A DNA stretch of 64,000 bases. Origin: Apostichopus japonicus. Its lineage: Eukaryota; Echinodermata; Holothuroidea; Aspidochirotida; Stichopodidae. Where the stretch lies: the NCBI RefSeq assembly GCF_037975245.1, contig NC_092569.1, forward strand, positions 27,233,168 to 27,297,167, in the 5' to 3' direction. Below the pieces are notes generated by a model. The model was given only the letters and a program-made list of their open reading frames with translations, ran no database searches and had not been told where the DNA came from. A program made the translations under genes and the position numbers. How positions within the stretch are numbered: the stretch's first letter is position 1; each line of letters opens with the position of its first letter. This document shows positions 27,239-41,600 of this stretch, one piece after another.

Positions 27239-30200
27239 TCAGCTCGTACAGTGCGCCAAGCCATCGCGCCACTGTATGGACTGAGATATTAGGTCGATTA
27301 ACTTATACTTACACATCCCCGTGTAGGCACGAGCTGTAAAAGATCGGCAAGAGACGTCACCGGGGTTCGAACCACGGATGCAAAAGAGAGTCTCGATCAT
27401 AAGCTCGTACAGTGCGCCAAGCCATCGCGCCACTGTATGGACTGAGATATTAGGTCGATTAACTAATACTTACACCTCCCCGTGTAGGCACGAGCTGTAA
27501 AAGATCGGCAAGAGACGTCACCGGGGTTCGAACCACGGATGCAAAAGAGAGTCTCGATCATAAGCTCGTACAGTGCGCCAAGCCATCGCGCCACTGTATG
27601 GACTGAGATATTAGGTCGATTAACTAATACTTACACCTCCCCGTGTAGGCACGAGCTGTAAAAGAACGGCAAGAGACGTCACCGGGGTTCGAACCACGGA
27701 TGCAAAAGAGAGTCTCGATCATCAGCTCGTACAGTGCGCCAAGCCATCGCGCCACTGTATGGACTGAGATATTAGGTCGATTAACTAATACTTACACCTC
27801 CCCGTGTAGGCACGAGCTGCAAAAGAACGGCAAGAGACGTCATGGGGGTTCGAACCACGGATGCAAAAGAGAGTCTCGATCATCAGCTCGTACAGTGCGC
27901 CAAGCCATCGCGCCACTGTATGGACTGAGATATTAGGTCGATTAACTAATACTTACACCTCCCCGTGTAGGCACGAGCTGTAAAAGATCGGCAAGAGACG
28001 TCACCGGGGTTCGAACCACGGATGCAAAAGAGAGTCTCGATCATCAGCTCGTACAGTGCGCCAAGCCATCGCGCCACTGTATTGTCTGAGATATTAGGTC
28101 GATTAACTAATATTTACACCTCCCCGTGTAGGCACGAGCTGTAAAAGATCGGCAAGATACGTCACCGGGGTTCGAACCACGGATGCAAAAGAGAGTCTCG
28201 ATCATCAGCTCGTACAGTGCGCCAAGCCATCGCGCCACTGTATGGACTGAGATATTAGGTCGATTAACTAATACTTACACCTCCCCGTGTAGGCACGAGG
28301 TGTAAAAGAACAACAAGAGACGTCACCGGGGTTCGAACCACGGATGCAAAAGAGAGTCTCGATCATCAGCTCGTACAGTGCGCCAAGCCATCGCGCCACT
28401 GTATGGACTGAGATATTAGGTCGATTAACTTATACTTACACATCCCCGTGTAGGCACGAGCTGTAAAAGATCGGCAAGAGACGTCACCGGGGTTCGAACC
28501 ACGGATGCAAAAGAGAGTCTCGATCATAAGCTCGTACAGTGCGCCAAGCCATCGCGCCACTGTATGGACTGAGATATTAGGTCGATTAACTAATACTTTC
28601 ACCTCCCCGTGTAGGCACGAGCTGTAAAAGAACGGCAAGAGACGTCACCGGGGTTCGAACCACGGATGCAAAAGAGAGTCTCGATCATCAGCTCGTACAG
28701 TGCGCCAAGCCATCGCGCCACTGTATGGACTGAGATATTAGGTCGATTAACTAATACTTACACCTCCCCGTGTAGGCACGAGCTGTAAAAGATCGGCAAG
28801 AGACGTCACCGGGGTTCGAACCACGGATGCAAAAGAGAGTCTCGATCATCAGCTCGTACAGTGCGCCAAGCCATCGCGCCACTGTATGGACTGAGATATT
28901 AGGTCGATTAACTAATACTTACACCTCCCCGTGTAGGCACGAGCTGTAAAAGAACGGCAAGAGACGTCACCGGGGTTCGAACCACGGATGCAAAAGAGAG
29001 TCTCGATCATCAGCTCGTACAGTGCGCCAAGCCATCGCGCCACTGTATGGACTGAGATATTAGGTCGATTAACTAATACTTACACCTCCCCGTGTAGGCA
29101 CGAGCTGTAAAAGAACGGCAAGAGACGTCATGGGGGTTCGAACCACGGATGCAAAAGAGAGTCTCGATCATCAGCTCGTACAGTGCGCCAAGCCATCGCG
29201 CCACTGTATGGACTGAGATATTAGGTCGATTAACTAATACTTACACCTCCCCGTGTAGGCACGAGCTGTAAAAGATCGGCAAGAGACGTCACCGGGGTTC
29301 GAACCACGGATGCAAAAGAGAGTCTCGATCATCAGCTCGTACAGTGCGCCAAGCCATCGCGCCACTGTATTGTCTGAGATATTAGGTCGATTAACTAATA
29401 TTTACACCTCCCCGTGTAGGCACGAGCTGTAAAAGATCGGCAAGATACGTCACCGGGGTTCGAACCACGGATGCAAAAGAGAGTCTCGATCATCAGCTCG
29501 TACAGTGCGCCAAGCCATCGCGCCACTGTATGGACTGAGATATTAGGTCGATTAACTAATACTTACACCTCCCCGTGTAGGCACGAGGTGTAAAAGAACG
29601 GCAAGAGACGTCACCGGGGTTCGAACCACGGATGCAAAAGAGAGTCTCGATCATCAGCTCGTACAGTGCGCCAAGCCATCGCGCCACTGTATGGACTGAG
29701 ATATTAGGTTGATTAACTAATACTTACACATCCCCGTGTAGGCACGAGCTGTAAAAGATCGGCAAGAGACGTCACCGGGGTTCGAACCACGGATGCAAAA
29801 GAGAGTCTCGATCATAAGCTCGTACAGTGCGCCAAGCCATCGCGCCACTGTATGGACTGAGATATTAGGTCGATTAACTAATACTTACACCTCCCCGTGT
29901 AGGCACGAGCTGTAAAAGAACGGCAAGAGACGTCACAGGGGTTCGAACCACGGATGCAAAAGAGAGTCTCGATCATCAGCTCGTACAGTGCGCCAAGCCA
30001 TCGCGCCACTGTATGGACTGAGATATTAGGTCGATTAACTAATACTTACACCTCCCCGTGTAGGCACGAGCTGTAAAAGATCGGCAAGAGACGTCACCAG
30101 GGTTCGAACCACGGATGCAAAAGAGAGTCTCGATCATCAGCTCGTACAGTGCGCCAAGCCATCGCGCCACTGTATGGACTGAGATATTAGGTCGATTAAC

Positions 30201-31400
30201 TAATACTTACACCTCCCCGTGTAGGCACGAGCTGTAAAAGAACGGCAAGAGACGTCATGGGGGTTCGAACCACGGATGCAAAAGAGAGTCTCGATCATCA
30301 GCTCGTACAGTGCGCCAAGCCATCGCGCCACTGTATGGACTGAGATATTAGGTCGATTAACTAATACTTACACCTCCCCGTGTAGGCACGAGCTGTAAAA
30401 GATCGGCAAGAGACGTCACCGGGGTTCGAACCACGGATGCAAAAGAGAGTCTCGATCATCAGCTCGTACAGTGCGCCAAGCCATCGCGCCACTGTATTGT
30501 CTGAGATATTAGGTCGATTAACTAATATTTACACCTCCCCGTGTAGGCACGAGCTGTAAAAGATCGGCAAGATACGTCACCGGGGTTCGAACCACGGATG
30601 CAAAAGAGAGTCTCGATCATCAGCTCGTACAGTGCGCCAAGCCATCGCGCCACTGTATGGACTGAGATATTAGGTCGATTAACTAATACTTACACCTCCC
30701 CGTGTAGGCACGAGGTGTAAAAGAACGGCAAGAGACGTCACCGGGGTTCGAACCACGGATGCAAAAGAGAGTCTCGATCATCAGCTCGTACAGTGCGCCA
30801 AGCCATCGCGCCACTGTATGGACTGAGATATTAGGTTGATTAACTAATACTTACACATCCCCGTGTAGGCACGAGCTGTAAAAGATCGGCAAGAGACGTC
30901 ACCGGGGTTCGAACCACGGATGCAAAAGAGAGTCTCGATCATAAGCTCGTACAGTGCGCCAAGCCATCGCGCCACTGTATGGACTGAGATATTAGGTCGA
31001 TTAACTAATACTTACACCTCCCCGTGTAGGCACGAGCTGTAAAAGAACGGCAAGAGACGTCACAGGGGTTCGAACCACGGATGCAAAAGAGAGTCTCGAT
31101 CATCAGCTCGTACAGTGCGCCAAGCCATCGCGCCACTGTATGGACTGAGATATTAGGTTGATTAACTAATACTTACACATCCCCGTGTAGGCACGAGCTG
31201 TAAAAGATCGGCAAGAGACGTCACCGGGGTTCGAACCACGGATGCAAAAGAGAGTCTCGATCATAAGCTCGTACAGTGCGCCAAGCCATCGCGCCACTGT
31301 ATGGACTGAGATATTAGGTCGATTAACTAATACTTACACCTCCCCGTGTAGGCACGAGCTGTAAAAGAACGGCAAGAGACGTCACAGGGGTTCGAACCAC
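27239..31400. repeat. Higher-order repeat of 7-8 monomers (1127/1288 bp)
   Basis: Recurring markers show units of 1288 and 1127 bp, exactly 8 and 7 times 161. GTCATGGGGGTTCG occurs at about 27839, 29127 and 30254. GTATTGTCTGAG occurs at about 28079, 29367 and 30494. CGAGGTGTAAAAGAAC and ATTAGGTTGATTAAC follow at fixed distances. The exact multiples show unequal exchange by whole monomers. Similar units fill about 39.6-44.4 kb, where ACTTACTCCTCC monomers have spread. Confidence 0.8.
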
Positions 31401-34400
31401 GGATGCAAAAGAGAGTCTCGATCATCAGTTCGTACAGTGAGCCAACCCATCGCGCCACTGTATGGACTGAGATATTATGTCGATTAACTAATACTTACAC
31501 CTCCCCGTGTAGGCACGAGCTGTAAAAGATCGGCAAGAGACGTCACCGGGGTTCGAACCACGGATGCAAAAGAGAGTCTCGATCATCAGCTCGTACAGTG
31601 CGCCAAGCCATCGCGCCACTGTATGGACTGAGATATTAGGTCGATTAACTAATACTTACACCTCCCCGTGTAGGCACGAGCTGTAAAAGAACGGCAAGAG
31701 ACGTCACCGGGGTTCGAACCACGGATGCAAAAGAGAGTCTCGATCATCAGCTCGTACAGTGCGCCAAGCCATCGCGCCACTGTATGGACTAAGATGTTAG
31801 GTCGATTAACTAATACTTACACCTCCCCGTGTAGGCACGAGCTGTAAAAGATCGGCAAGAGACGTCACCGGGGTTCGAACCACGGATGCAAAAGAGAGTC
31901 TCGATCATCAGCTCGTACAGTGCGCCAAGCCATCGCGCCACTGTATGGACTGAGATATTAGGTCGATTAACTAATACTTTCACATCCCCGTGTAGGCACG
32001 AGCTGTAAAAGAACGGCAAGAGACGTCACCGGGGTTCGAACCACGGATGCAAAAGAGAGTCTCGATCATCAGCTCGTACAGTGCGCCAAGCCATCGCGCC
32101 ACTGTATGGACTGAGATATTAGGTCGATTAACTAATACTTACACCTCCCCGTGTAGGCACGAGCTGTAAAAGATCGGCAAGAGACGTCACCGGGGTTCGA
32201 ACCACGGATGCAAAAGAGAGTCTCGATCATCAGCTCGTACAGTGCGCCAAGCCATCGCGCCACTGTATGGACTGAGATATTAGGTCGATTAACTAATACT
32301 TACTCCTCCCCGTGTAGGCACGAGCTGTAAAAGAACGGCAAGAGACGTCACCGGGGTTCGAACCACGGATGCAAAAGAGAGTCTCGATCATCAGCTCGTA
32401 CAGTGCGCCAAGCCATCGCGCCACTGTATGGACTGAGATATTAGGTCGATTAACTAATACTTACACCTCCCCGTGTAGGCACGAGCTGTAAAAGAACGGC
32501 AAGAGACGTCACCGGGGTTCGAACCACGGATGCAAAAGAGAGTCTCGATCATCAGTTCGTACAGTGAGCCAACCCATCGCGCCACTGTATGGACTGAGAT
32601 ATTAGGTCGATTAACTAATACTTACTCCTCCCCGTGTAGGCACGAGCTGTAAAAGAACGGCAAGAGACGTCACCGGGGTTCGAACCACGGATGCAAAAGA
32701 GAGTCTCGATCATCAGCTCGTACAGTGCGCCAAGCCATCGCGCCACTGTATGGACTGAGATATTAGGTCGATTAAATAATACTTACACCTCCCCGTGTAG
32801 GCACGAGCTGTCGAAAAAAAAACGGCAAGAGACGTCACCGGGGTTCGAACCACGGATGCAAAAGAGAGTCTCGATCATCAGCTCGTACAGTGCGCCAAGC
32901 CATCGCGCCACTGTATGGACTGAGATATTAGGTCGATTAACTAATACTTACACCTCCCCGTGTAGGCACGAGCTGTAAAAGAACGGCAAGAGACGTCACC
33001 GGGGTTCGAACCACGGATGCAAAAGAGAGTCTCGATCATCAGCTCGTACAGTGCGCCAAGCCATCGCGCCACTGTATGGACTGAGATATTAGGTCGATTA
33101 ACTAATACTTACTCCTCCCCGTGTAGGCACGAGCTGTAAAAGAACGGCAAGAGACGTCACCGGGGTTCGAACCACGGATGCAAAAGAGAGTCTCGATCAT
33201 CAGTTCGTACAGTGAGCCAACCCATCGCGCCACTGTATGGACTGAGATATTATGTCGATTAACTAATACTTACACCTCCCCGTGTAGGCACGAGCTGTAA
33301 AAGATCGGCAAGAGACGTCACCGGGGTTCGAACCACGGATGCAAAAGAGAGTCTCGATCATCAGCTCGTACAGTGCGCCAAGCCATCGCGCCACTGTATG
33401 GACTGAGATATTAGGTCGATTAACTAATACTTACACCTCCCCGTGTAGGCACGAGCTGTAAAAGAACGGCAAGAGACGTCATGGGGGTTCGAACCACGGA
33501 TGCAAAAGAGAGTCTCGATCATCAGCTCGTACAGTGCGCCAAGCCATCGCGCCACTGTATGGACTGAGATATTAGGTCGATTAACAAATACTTACACCTC
33601 CCCGTGTAGGCACGAGCTGTAAAAGATCCGCAAGAGACGTCACCGGGGTTCGAACCACGGATGCAAAAGAGAGTCTCGATCATCAGCTCGTACAGTGCGC
33701 CAAGCCATCGCGCCACTGTATGGACTGAGATATTAGGTCGATTAACTAATACTTACACCTCCCCGTGTAGGCACGAGCTGTAAAAGATCGGCAAGAGACG
33801 TCACCGGGGTTCGAACCACGGATGCAAAAGAGAGTGTTGATCATCAGCTCGTACAGTGCGCCAAGCCATCGCGCCACTGTATGGACTGAGATATTAGGTC
33901 GATTAAATATTACTTACACCTCCCCGTGTAGGCACGAGCTGTAAAAGATCGGCAAGAGACGTCACCGGGGTTCGAACCACGGATGCAAAAGAGAGTCTCG
34001 ATCATCAGCTCGTACAGTGCGCCAAGCCATCGCGCCACTGTATGGACTGAGATATTAGGTCGATTAACTAATACTTACACCTCCCCGTGTAGGCACGAGC
34101 TGTAAAAGATCGGCAAGAGACGTCACCCGGGTTCGAACCACGGATGCAAAAGAGAGTCTCGATCATCAGCTCGTACAGTTCGCCAAGCCATCGCGCCACT
34201 GTATGGACTGAGATATTAGGTCGATTAAATAATACTTACACCTCCCCGTGTAGGCACGAGCTGTCAAAAAAAAAACGGCAAGAGACGTCACCGGGGTTCG
34301 AACCACGGATGCAAAAGAGAGTCTCGATCATCAGCTCGTACAGTGCGCCAAGCCATCGCGCCACTGTATGGACTGAGATATTAGGTCGATTAACTAATAC

Positions 34401-35606
34401 TTACACCTCCCCGTGTAGGCACGAGCTGTAAAAGAACGGCAAGAGACGTCACCGGGGTTCGAACCACGGATGCAAAAGAGAGTCTCGATCATCAGCTCGT
34501 ACAGTTCCCCAAGCCATCGCGCCACTGTATGGACTGAGATATTAGGTCGATTAACTAATACTTACACCTCCCCTTGTAGGCACGAGCTGTAAAAGAACGG
34601 CAAGAGACGTCACCGGGGTTCGAACCACGGATGCAAAAGAGAGTCTCGATCATCAGCTAGTACAGTGCGCCAAGCCATCCCGCCACTGTATGGACTGAGA
34701 TATTAGGTCGATTAACTAATACTTACACCTCCCCGTGTAGGCACGAGCTGTAAAAGAACGGCAAGAGACGTCACCGGGGTTCGAACCACGGATGCAAAAG
34801 AGAGTCTCGATCATCAGCTCGTACAGTGCGCCAAGCCATCGCGCCACTGTATGGACTGAGATATTAGGTCGATTAACTAAAACTTACACCTCCCCGTGTA
34901 GGCACGAGCTGTAAAAGATCGGCAAGAGACGTCACCGGGGTTCGAACCACGGAAGCAAAACAGAGTCTCGATCAGTGCGCCCAGCCAACGCGCCACTGTA
35001 TGGACTGAGATATTAGGTGGATTAACTAATACTTACACCTCCCCGTGTAGGCACGAGCTGTAAAAGAACGGCAAGAGACGTCACCGGGGTTCGAACCACG
35101 GATGCAAAAAAGAGTCTCGATCATCAGCTCGTACAGTGCGCCAAGCCATCGCGCCACTGTATGGACTGAGATATTAGGTCGATTAACTAATACTTACACC
35201 TCCCCGTGTAGGCACGATCTGTAAAAGAACGGCAAGAGACGTCACCGGGGTTCGAACCACGGATGCAAAAGAGAGTCTCGATCATCAGCTCGTACAGTGC
35301 GCCAAGCCATCGCGCCACTGTATGGACTGAGATATTAGGTCGATTAACTAATACTTACACCTCCCCGTGTAGGCACGAGCTGTAAAAGATCGGCAAGAGA
35401 CGTCACCGGGGTTCGAACCACGGATGCAAAAGAGAGTCTCGATCATCAGCTCGTACAGTGCGCCAAGCCATCGCGCCACTGTATGGACTGAGATATTAGG
35501 TCGATTAACTAATACTTACACCTCCCCGTGTAGGCACGAGCTGTAAAAGAACGGCAAGAGACGTCACCGGGGTTCGAACCACGGATGCAAAAGAGAGTCT
35601 CGATCA

Positions 35607-38600
35607 TCAGCTCGTACAGTGCGCCAAGCCATCGCGCCACTGTATGGACTGAGATATTAGGTCGATTAACTGATACTTACACCTCTCCGTGTAGGCACGA
35701 GCTGTAAAAGATCGGCAAGGGACGTCACCGGGGTTCGAACCACGGATGCAAAAGAGAGTCTCGATCATCAGCTCGTACAGTGCGCCAAGCCATCGCGCCA
35801 CTGTATGGACTGAGATATTAGGTCGATTAACTAATACTTACACCTCCCCGTGTAGGCACGAGCTGTAAAAAAAAAACGGCAAGAGACGTCACAGGGGTTC
35901 GAACCACGGATGCAAAAGACAGTCTCGATCATCAGCTCGTACAGTGCGCCAAGCCATCGCGCCACTGTATGGACTGAGATATTAGGTCGATGAACTGATA
36001 CTTACACCTCTCCGTGTAGGCACGAGCTGTAAAAGATCGGCAAGAGACGTCACCGGGGTTCGAACCACGGATGCAAAAGAGAGTCTCGATCATCAGCTCG
36101 TACAGTGCGCCAAGCCATCGCGCCACTGTATGGACTGAGATATTAGGTCGATTAACTAATACTTACACCTCCCCGTGTAGGCACGAGCTGTAAAAGATCG
36201 GCAAGAGACGTCACCGGGGTTCGAACCACGGATGCAAAAGAGAGTCTCGATCATCAGCTCAAACAGTGCGCCAAGCCATCGCGCCACTGTATGGACTGAG
36301 ATATTAGGTCGATTAACTAATACTTACACCTCCCCGTGTAGGCACGAGCTGTAAAAAAAAGAACGGCAAGAGACGTCACCGGGGTTCGAACCACGGATGC
36401 AAAAGAGAGTCTCGATCATCAGCTCGTACAGTGCGCCAAGCCATCGCGCCACTGTATGGACTGAGATATTAGGTCGATTAACTAATACTTACACCTCCCC
36501 GTGTAGGCACGAGCTGTAAAAGAACGGCAAGAGACGTCACCGGGGTTCGAACCACGGATGCAAAAGAGAGTCTCGATCATCAGCTCGTACAGTGCGCCAA
36601 GCCATCGCGCCACTGTATGGACTGAGATATTAGGTCGATTAACTAATACTTACACCTCCCCGTGTAGGCACGAGCTGTAAAAGATCGGCAAGAGACGTCA
36701 CCGGGGTTCGAACCACGGATGCAAAAGAGAGTCTCGATCATCAGCTCGTACAGTGCGCCAAGCCATCGCGCCACTGTATGGACTGAGATATTAGGTCGAT
36801 TAACTAATACTTACACCTCCCCGTGTAGGCACGAGCTGTAAAAGAACGGCAAGAGACGTCACCGGGGTTCGAACCACGGACGCAAAACAGAGTCTCGATC
36901 AGTGCGCCAAGCCATCACACCACTGTATGGACTGAGATATTAGGTCGATTAACTAATACTTACACCTCCCCGTGTAGGCACGAGCTGTAAAAGAACGGCA
37001 AGAGACGTCACCGGGGTTCGAACCACGGATGCAAAAGAGAGTCTCGATCATCAGCTCGTACAGTGCGCCAAGCCATCGCGCCACTGTATGGACTGAGATA
37101 TTAGGTCGATTAACTAATACTTACACCTCCCCGTGTAGGCACGAGCTGTAAAAGATCGGCAAGAGACGTCACCGGGGTTCGAACCACGGATGCAAAAGAG
37201 AGTCTCGATCATCAGCTCGTACAGTGCGCCAAGCCATCGCGCCACTGTATGGACTGAGATATTAGGTCGATTAACTAATACTTACACCTCCCCGTGTAGG
37301 CACGAGCTGTAAAAGATCGGCAAGAGACGTCACCGGGGTTCGAACCACGGATGCAAAAGAGAGTCTCGATCATCAGCTCGTACAGTGCGCCAAGCCATCG
37401 CGCCACTGTATGGACTGAGATATTAGGTCGATTAATTAATACTTACACCTCCCCGTGTATGCACGAGCTGTAAAAGAACGGCAAGAGACGTCACCGGGGT
37501 TCGAACCACGGATGCAAAAGAGAGTCTCGATCATCAGCTCGTACAGTGCGCCAAGCCATCGCGCCACTGTATGGACTGAGATATTAGGTCGATTAACTAA
37601 AACTTACACCTCCCCGTGTATGCACGAGCTGTAAAAGATCGGCAAGAGACGTCACCGGGGTTCGAACCACGGATGCAAAAGAGAGTCTCGATCAGTGCGC
37701 CTGCCATCACACCACTGTATGGACTGAGATATTAGGTCGATTAACTAATACTTACACCTCCCCGTGTAGGCACGAGCTGTAAAAGAACGGCAAGAGACGT
37801 CACCGGGGTTCGAACCACGGATGCAAAAGAGAGTCTCGATCATCAGCTCGTACAGTGCGCCAAGCCATCGCGCCACTGTATGGACTGAGATATTAGGTCG
37901 ATTAACTAATACTTACACCTCCCCGTGTATGCACGAGCTGTAAAAGAACGGCAAGAGACGTCACCGGGGTTCGAACCACGGATGCAAAAGAGAGTCTCGA
38001 TCAGCAGCTCGTACAGTGCGCCAAGCCATCGCGCCACTGTATTGTCTGAGATATTAGGTCGATTAACTAATATTTACACCTCCCCGTGTAGGCACGAGCT
38101 GTAAAAGATCGGCAAGATACGTCACCGGGATTCGAACCACGGATGCAAAAGAGAGTCTCGATCAAATCAGCTCGTACAGTGCGCCAAGCCATCGCGCCAC
38201 TGTATGGACTGAGATATTAGGTCGATTAACTAATACTTACACCTCCCCGTGTAGGCACGAGGTGTAAAAGAACAACAAGAGACGTCACCGGGGTTCGAAC
38301 CACGGATGCAAAAGAGAGTCTCGATCATCAGCTCGTACAGTGCGCCAAGCCATCGCGCCACTGTATGGACTGAGATATTAGGTCGATTAACTAATACTTA
38401 CACATCCCCGTGTAGGCACGAGCTGTAAAAGAACGACAAGAGACGTCACCGGGGTTCGAACCACGGATGCAAAAGAGAGTCTCGATCAGCAGCTCGTACA
38501 GTGCGCCAAGCCATCGCGCCACTGTATTGTCTGAGATATTAGGTCGATTAACTAATATTTACACCTCCGCGTGTAGGCACGAGCTGTAAAAGATCGGCAA

Positions 38601-41600
38601 GATACGTCACCGGGGTTCGAACCACGGATGCAAAAGAGAGTCTCGATCAAATCAGCTCGTACAGTGCGCCAAGCCATCGCGCCACTGTATGGACTGAGAT
38701 ATTAGGTCGATTAACTAATACTTACACCTCCCCGTGTAGGCACGAGGTGTAAAAGAACAACAAGAGACGTCACCGGGGTTCAAACCACGGATGCAAAAGA
38801 GAGTCTCGATCATAAGCTCGTACAGTGCGCCAAGCCATCGCGCCACTGTATGGACTGAGATATTAGGTCGATTAACTAATACTTACACCTCCCCGTGTAG
38901 GCACGAGCTGTAAAAGAACGGCAAGAGACGTCACCGGGGTTCGAACCACGGATGCAAAAGAGAGTCTCGATCAGCAGCTCGTACAGTGCGCCAAGCCATC
39001 GCGCCACTGTATGGACTGAGATATTAGGTCGATTAACTAATACTTACACCTCCCCGTGTAGGCACGAGGTGTAAAAGAACAACAAGAGACGTCACCGGGG
39101 TTCGAACCACGGATGCAAAAGAGAGTCTCGATCATCAGCTCGTACAGTGCGCCAAGCCATCGCGCCACTGTATGGACTGAGATATTAGGTCGATTAACTA
39201 ATACTTACACATCCCCGTGTAGGCACGAGCTGTAAAAGAACGGCAAGAGACGTCACCGGGGTTCGAACCACGGATGCAAAAGAGAGTCTCGATCAGCAGC
39301 TCGTACAGTGCGCCAAGCCATCGCGCCACTGTATTGTCTGAGATATTAGGTCGATTAACTAATATTTACACCTCCCCGTGTAGGCACGAGCTGTAAAAGA
39401 TCGGCAAGATACGTCACCGGGGTTCGAACCACGGATGCAAAAGAGAGTCTCGATCAAATCAGCTCGTACAGTGCGCCAAGCCATCGCGCCACTGTATGGA
39501 CTGAGATATTAGGTCGATTAACTAATACTTACACCTCCCCGTGTAGGCACGAGGTGTAAAAGAACAACAAGAGACGTCACCGGGGTTCGAACCACGGATG
39601 AAAAAGAGAGTCTCGATCATCAGCTCGTACAGTGCGCCAAGCCATCGCGCCACTGTATGGACTGAGATATTAGGTCGATTAACTTATACTTACACCTCCC
39701 CGTGTAGGCACGAGCTGTAAAAGATCGGCAAGAGACGTCACCGGGGTTCGAACCACGGATGCAAAAGAGAGTCTCGATCATAAGCTCGTACAGTGCGCCA
39801 AGCCATCGCGCCACTGTATGGACTGAGATATTAGGTCGATTAACTAATACTTACACCTCCCCGTGTAGGCACGAGCTGTAAAAGAACGGCAAGAGACGTC
39901 ACCGGGGTTCGAACCACGGATGCAAAAGAGAGTCTCGATCATCAGCTCGTACAGTGCGCCAAGCCATCGCGCCACTGTATGGACTGAGATATTAGGTCGA
40001 TTAACTAATACTTACACCTCCCCGTGTAGGCACGAGCTGTAAAAGATCGGCAAGAGACGTCACCGGGGTTCGAACCACGGATGCAAAAGAGAGTCTCGAT
40101 CATCAGCTCGTACAGTGCGCCAAGCCATCGCGCCACTGTATGGACTGAGATATTAGGTCGATTAACTAATACTTACACCTCCCCGTGTAGGCACGAGCTG
40201 TAAAAGAACGGCAAGAGACGTCACCGGGGTTCGAACCACGGATGCAAAAGAGAGTCTCGATCATCAGCTCGTACAGTGCGCCAAGCCATCGCGCCACTGT
40301 ATGGACTGAGATATTAGGTCGATTAACTAATACTTACACCTCCCCGTGTAGGCACGAGCTGTAAAAGAACGGCAAGAGACGTCATGGGGGTTCGAACCAC
40401 GGATGCAAAAGAGAGTCTCGATCATCAGCTCGTACAGTGCGCCAAGCCATCGCGCCACTGTATGGACTGAGATATTAGGTCGATTAACTAATACTTACAC
40501 CTCCCCGTGTAGGCACGAGCTGTAAAAGATCGGCAAGAGACGTCACCGGGGTTCGAACCACGGATGCAAAAGAGAGTCTCGATCATCAGCTCGTACAGTG
40601 CGCCAAGCCATCGCGCCACTGTATGGACTGAGATATTAGGTTGATTAACTAATACTTACACATCCCCGTGTAGGCACGAGCTGTAAAAGATCGGCAAGAG
40701 ACGTCACCGGGGTTCGAACCACGGATGCAAAAGAGAGTCTCGATCATAAGCTCGTACAGTGCGCCAAGCCATCGCGCCACTGTATGGACTGAGATATTAG
40801 GTCGATTAACTAATACTTACACCTCCCCGTGTAGGCACGAGCTGTAAAAGAACGGCAAGAGACGTCACCGGGGTTCGAACCACGGATGCAAAAGAGAGTC
40901 TCGATCATCAGCTCGTACAGTGCGCCAAGCCATCGCGCCACTGTATGGACAGAGATATTAGATCGATTAACTAATACTTACACCTCCCCGTGTAGGCACG
41001 AGCTGTAAAAGATCGGCAAGAGACGTCACCGGGGTTCGAACCACGGATGCAAAAGAGAGTCTCGATCATCAGCTCGTACAGTGCGCCAAGCCATCGCGCC
41101 ACTGTATGGACTGAGATATTACGTCGATTAACTAATACTTACACCTCCCCGTGTAGGCACGAGCTGTAAAAGAACGGCAAGAGACGTCACCGGGGTTCGA
41201 ACCACGGATGCAAAAGAGAGTCTCGATCATCAGCTCGTACAGTGCGCCAAGCCATCGCGCCACTGTATGGACTGAGATATTAGGTCGATTAACTAATACT
41301 TACACCTCCCCGTGTAGGCACGAGCTGTAAAAGAACGGCAAGAGACGTCATGGGGGTTCGAACCACGGATGCAAAAGAGAGTCTCGATCATCAGCTCGTA
41401 CAGTGCGCCAAGCCATCGCGCCACTGTATGGACTGAGATATTAGGTCGATTAACTAATACTTACACCTCCCCGTGTAGGCACGAGCTGTAAAAGATCGGC
41501 AAGAGACGTCACCGGGGTTCGAACCACGGATGCAAAAGAGAGTCTCGATCATCAGCTCGTACAGTGCGCCAAGCCATCGCGCCACTGTATGGACTGAGAT

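Larger units (their letters stand above)
23389..33940. repeat. Superblock copy 1 (long-range satellite duplication)
   Basis: This stretch is repeated as copy 2 at about 35.6-47.0 kb. Paired markers: CTGATACTTACACCTCTCC 23773/35670 (offset 11897); CACGGACGCAAAACAGAG 25301/36875 (11574); GTATTGTCTGAG 26465/38039 (11574); CAGTTCGTACAGTGAGCC 31426/44451 (13025); CTGTCGAAAAAAAAAC about 32809/45834 (13025); GATCCGCAAGAG about 33626/46651 (13025). The offset changes in steps close to multiples of 161, so the copies later gained or lost whole monomers. Edges are approximate. Confidence 0.82.
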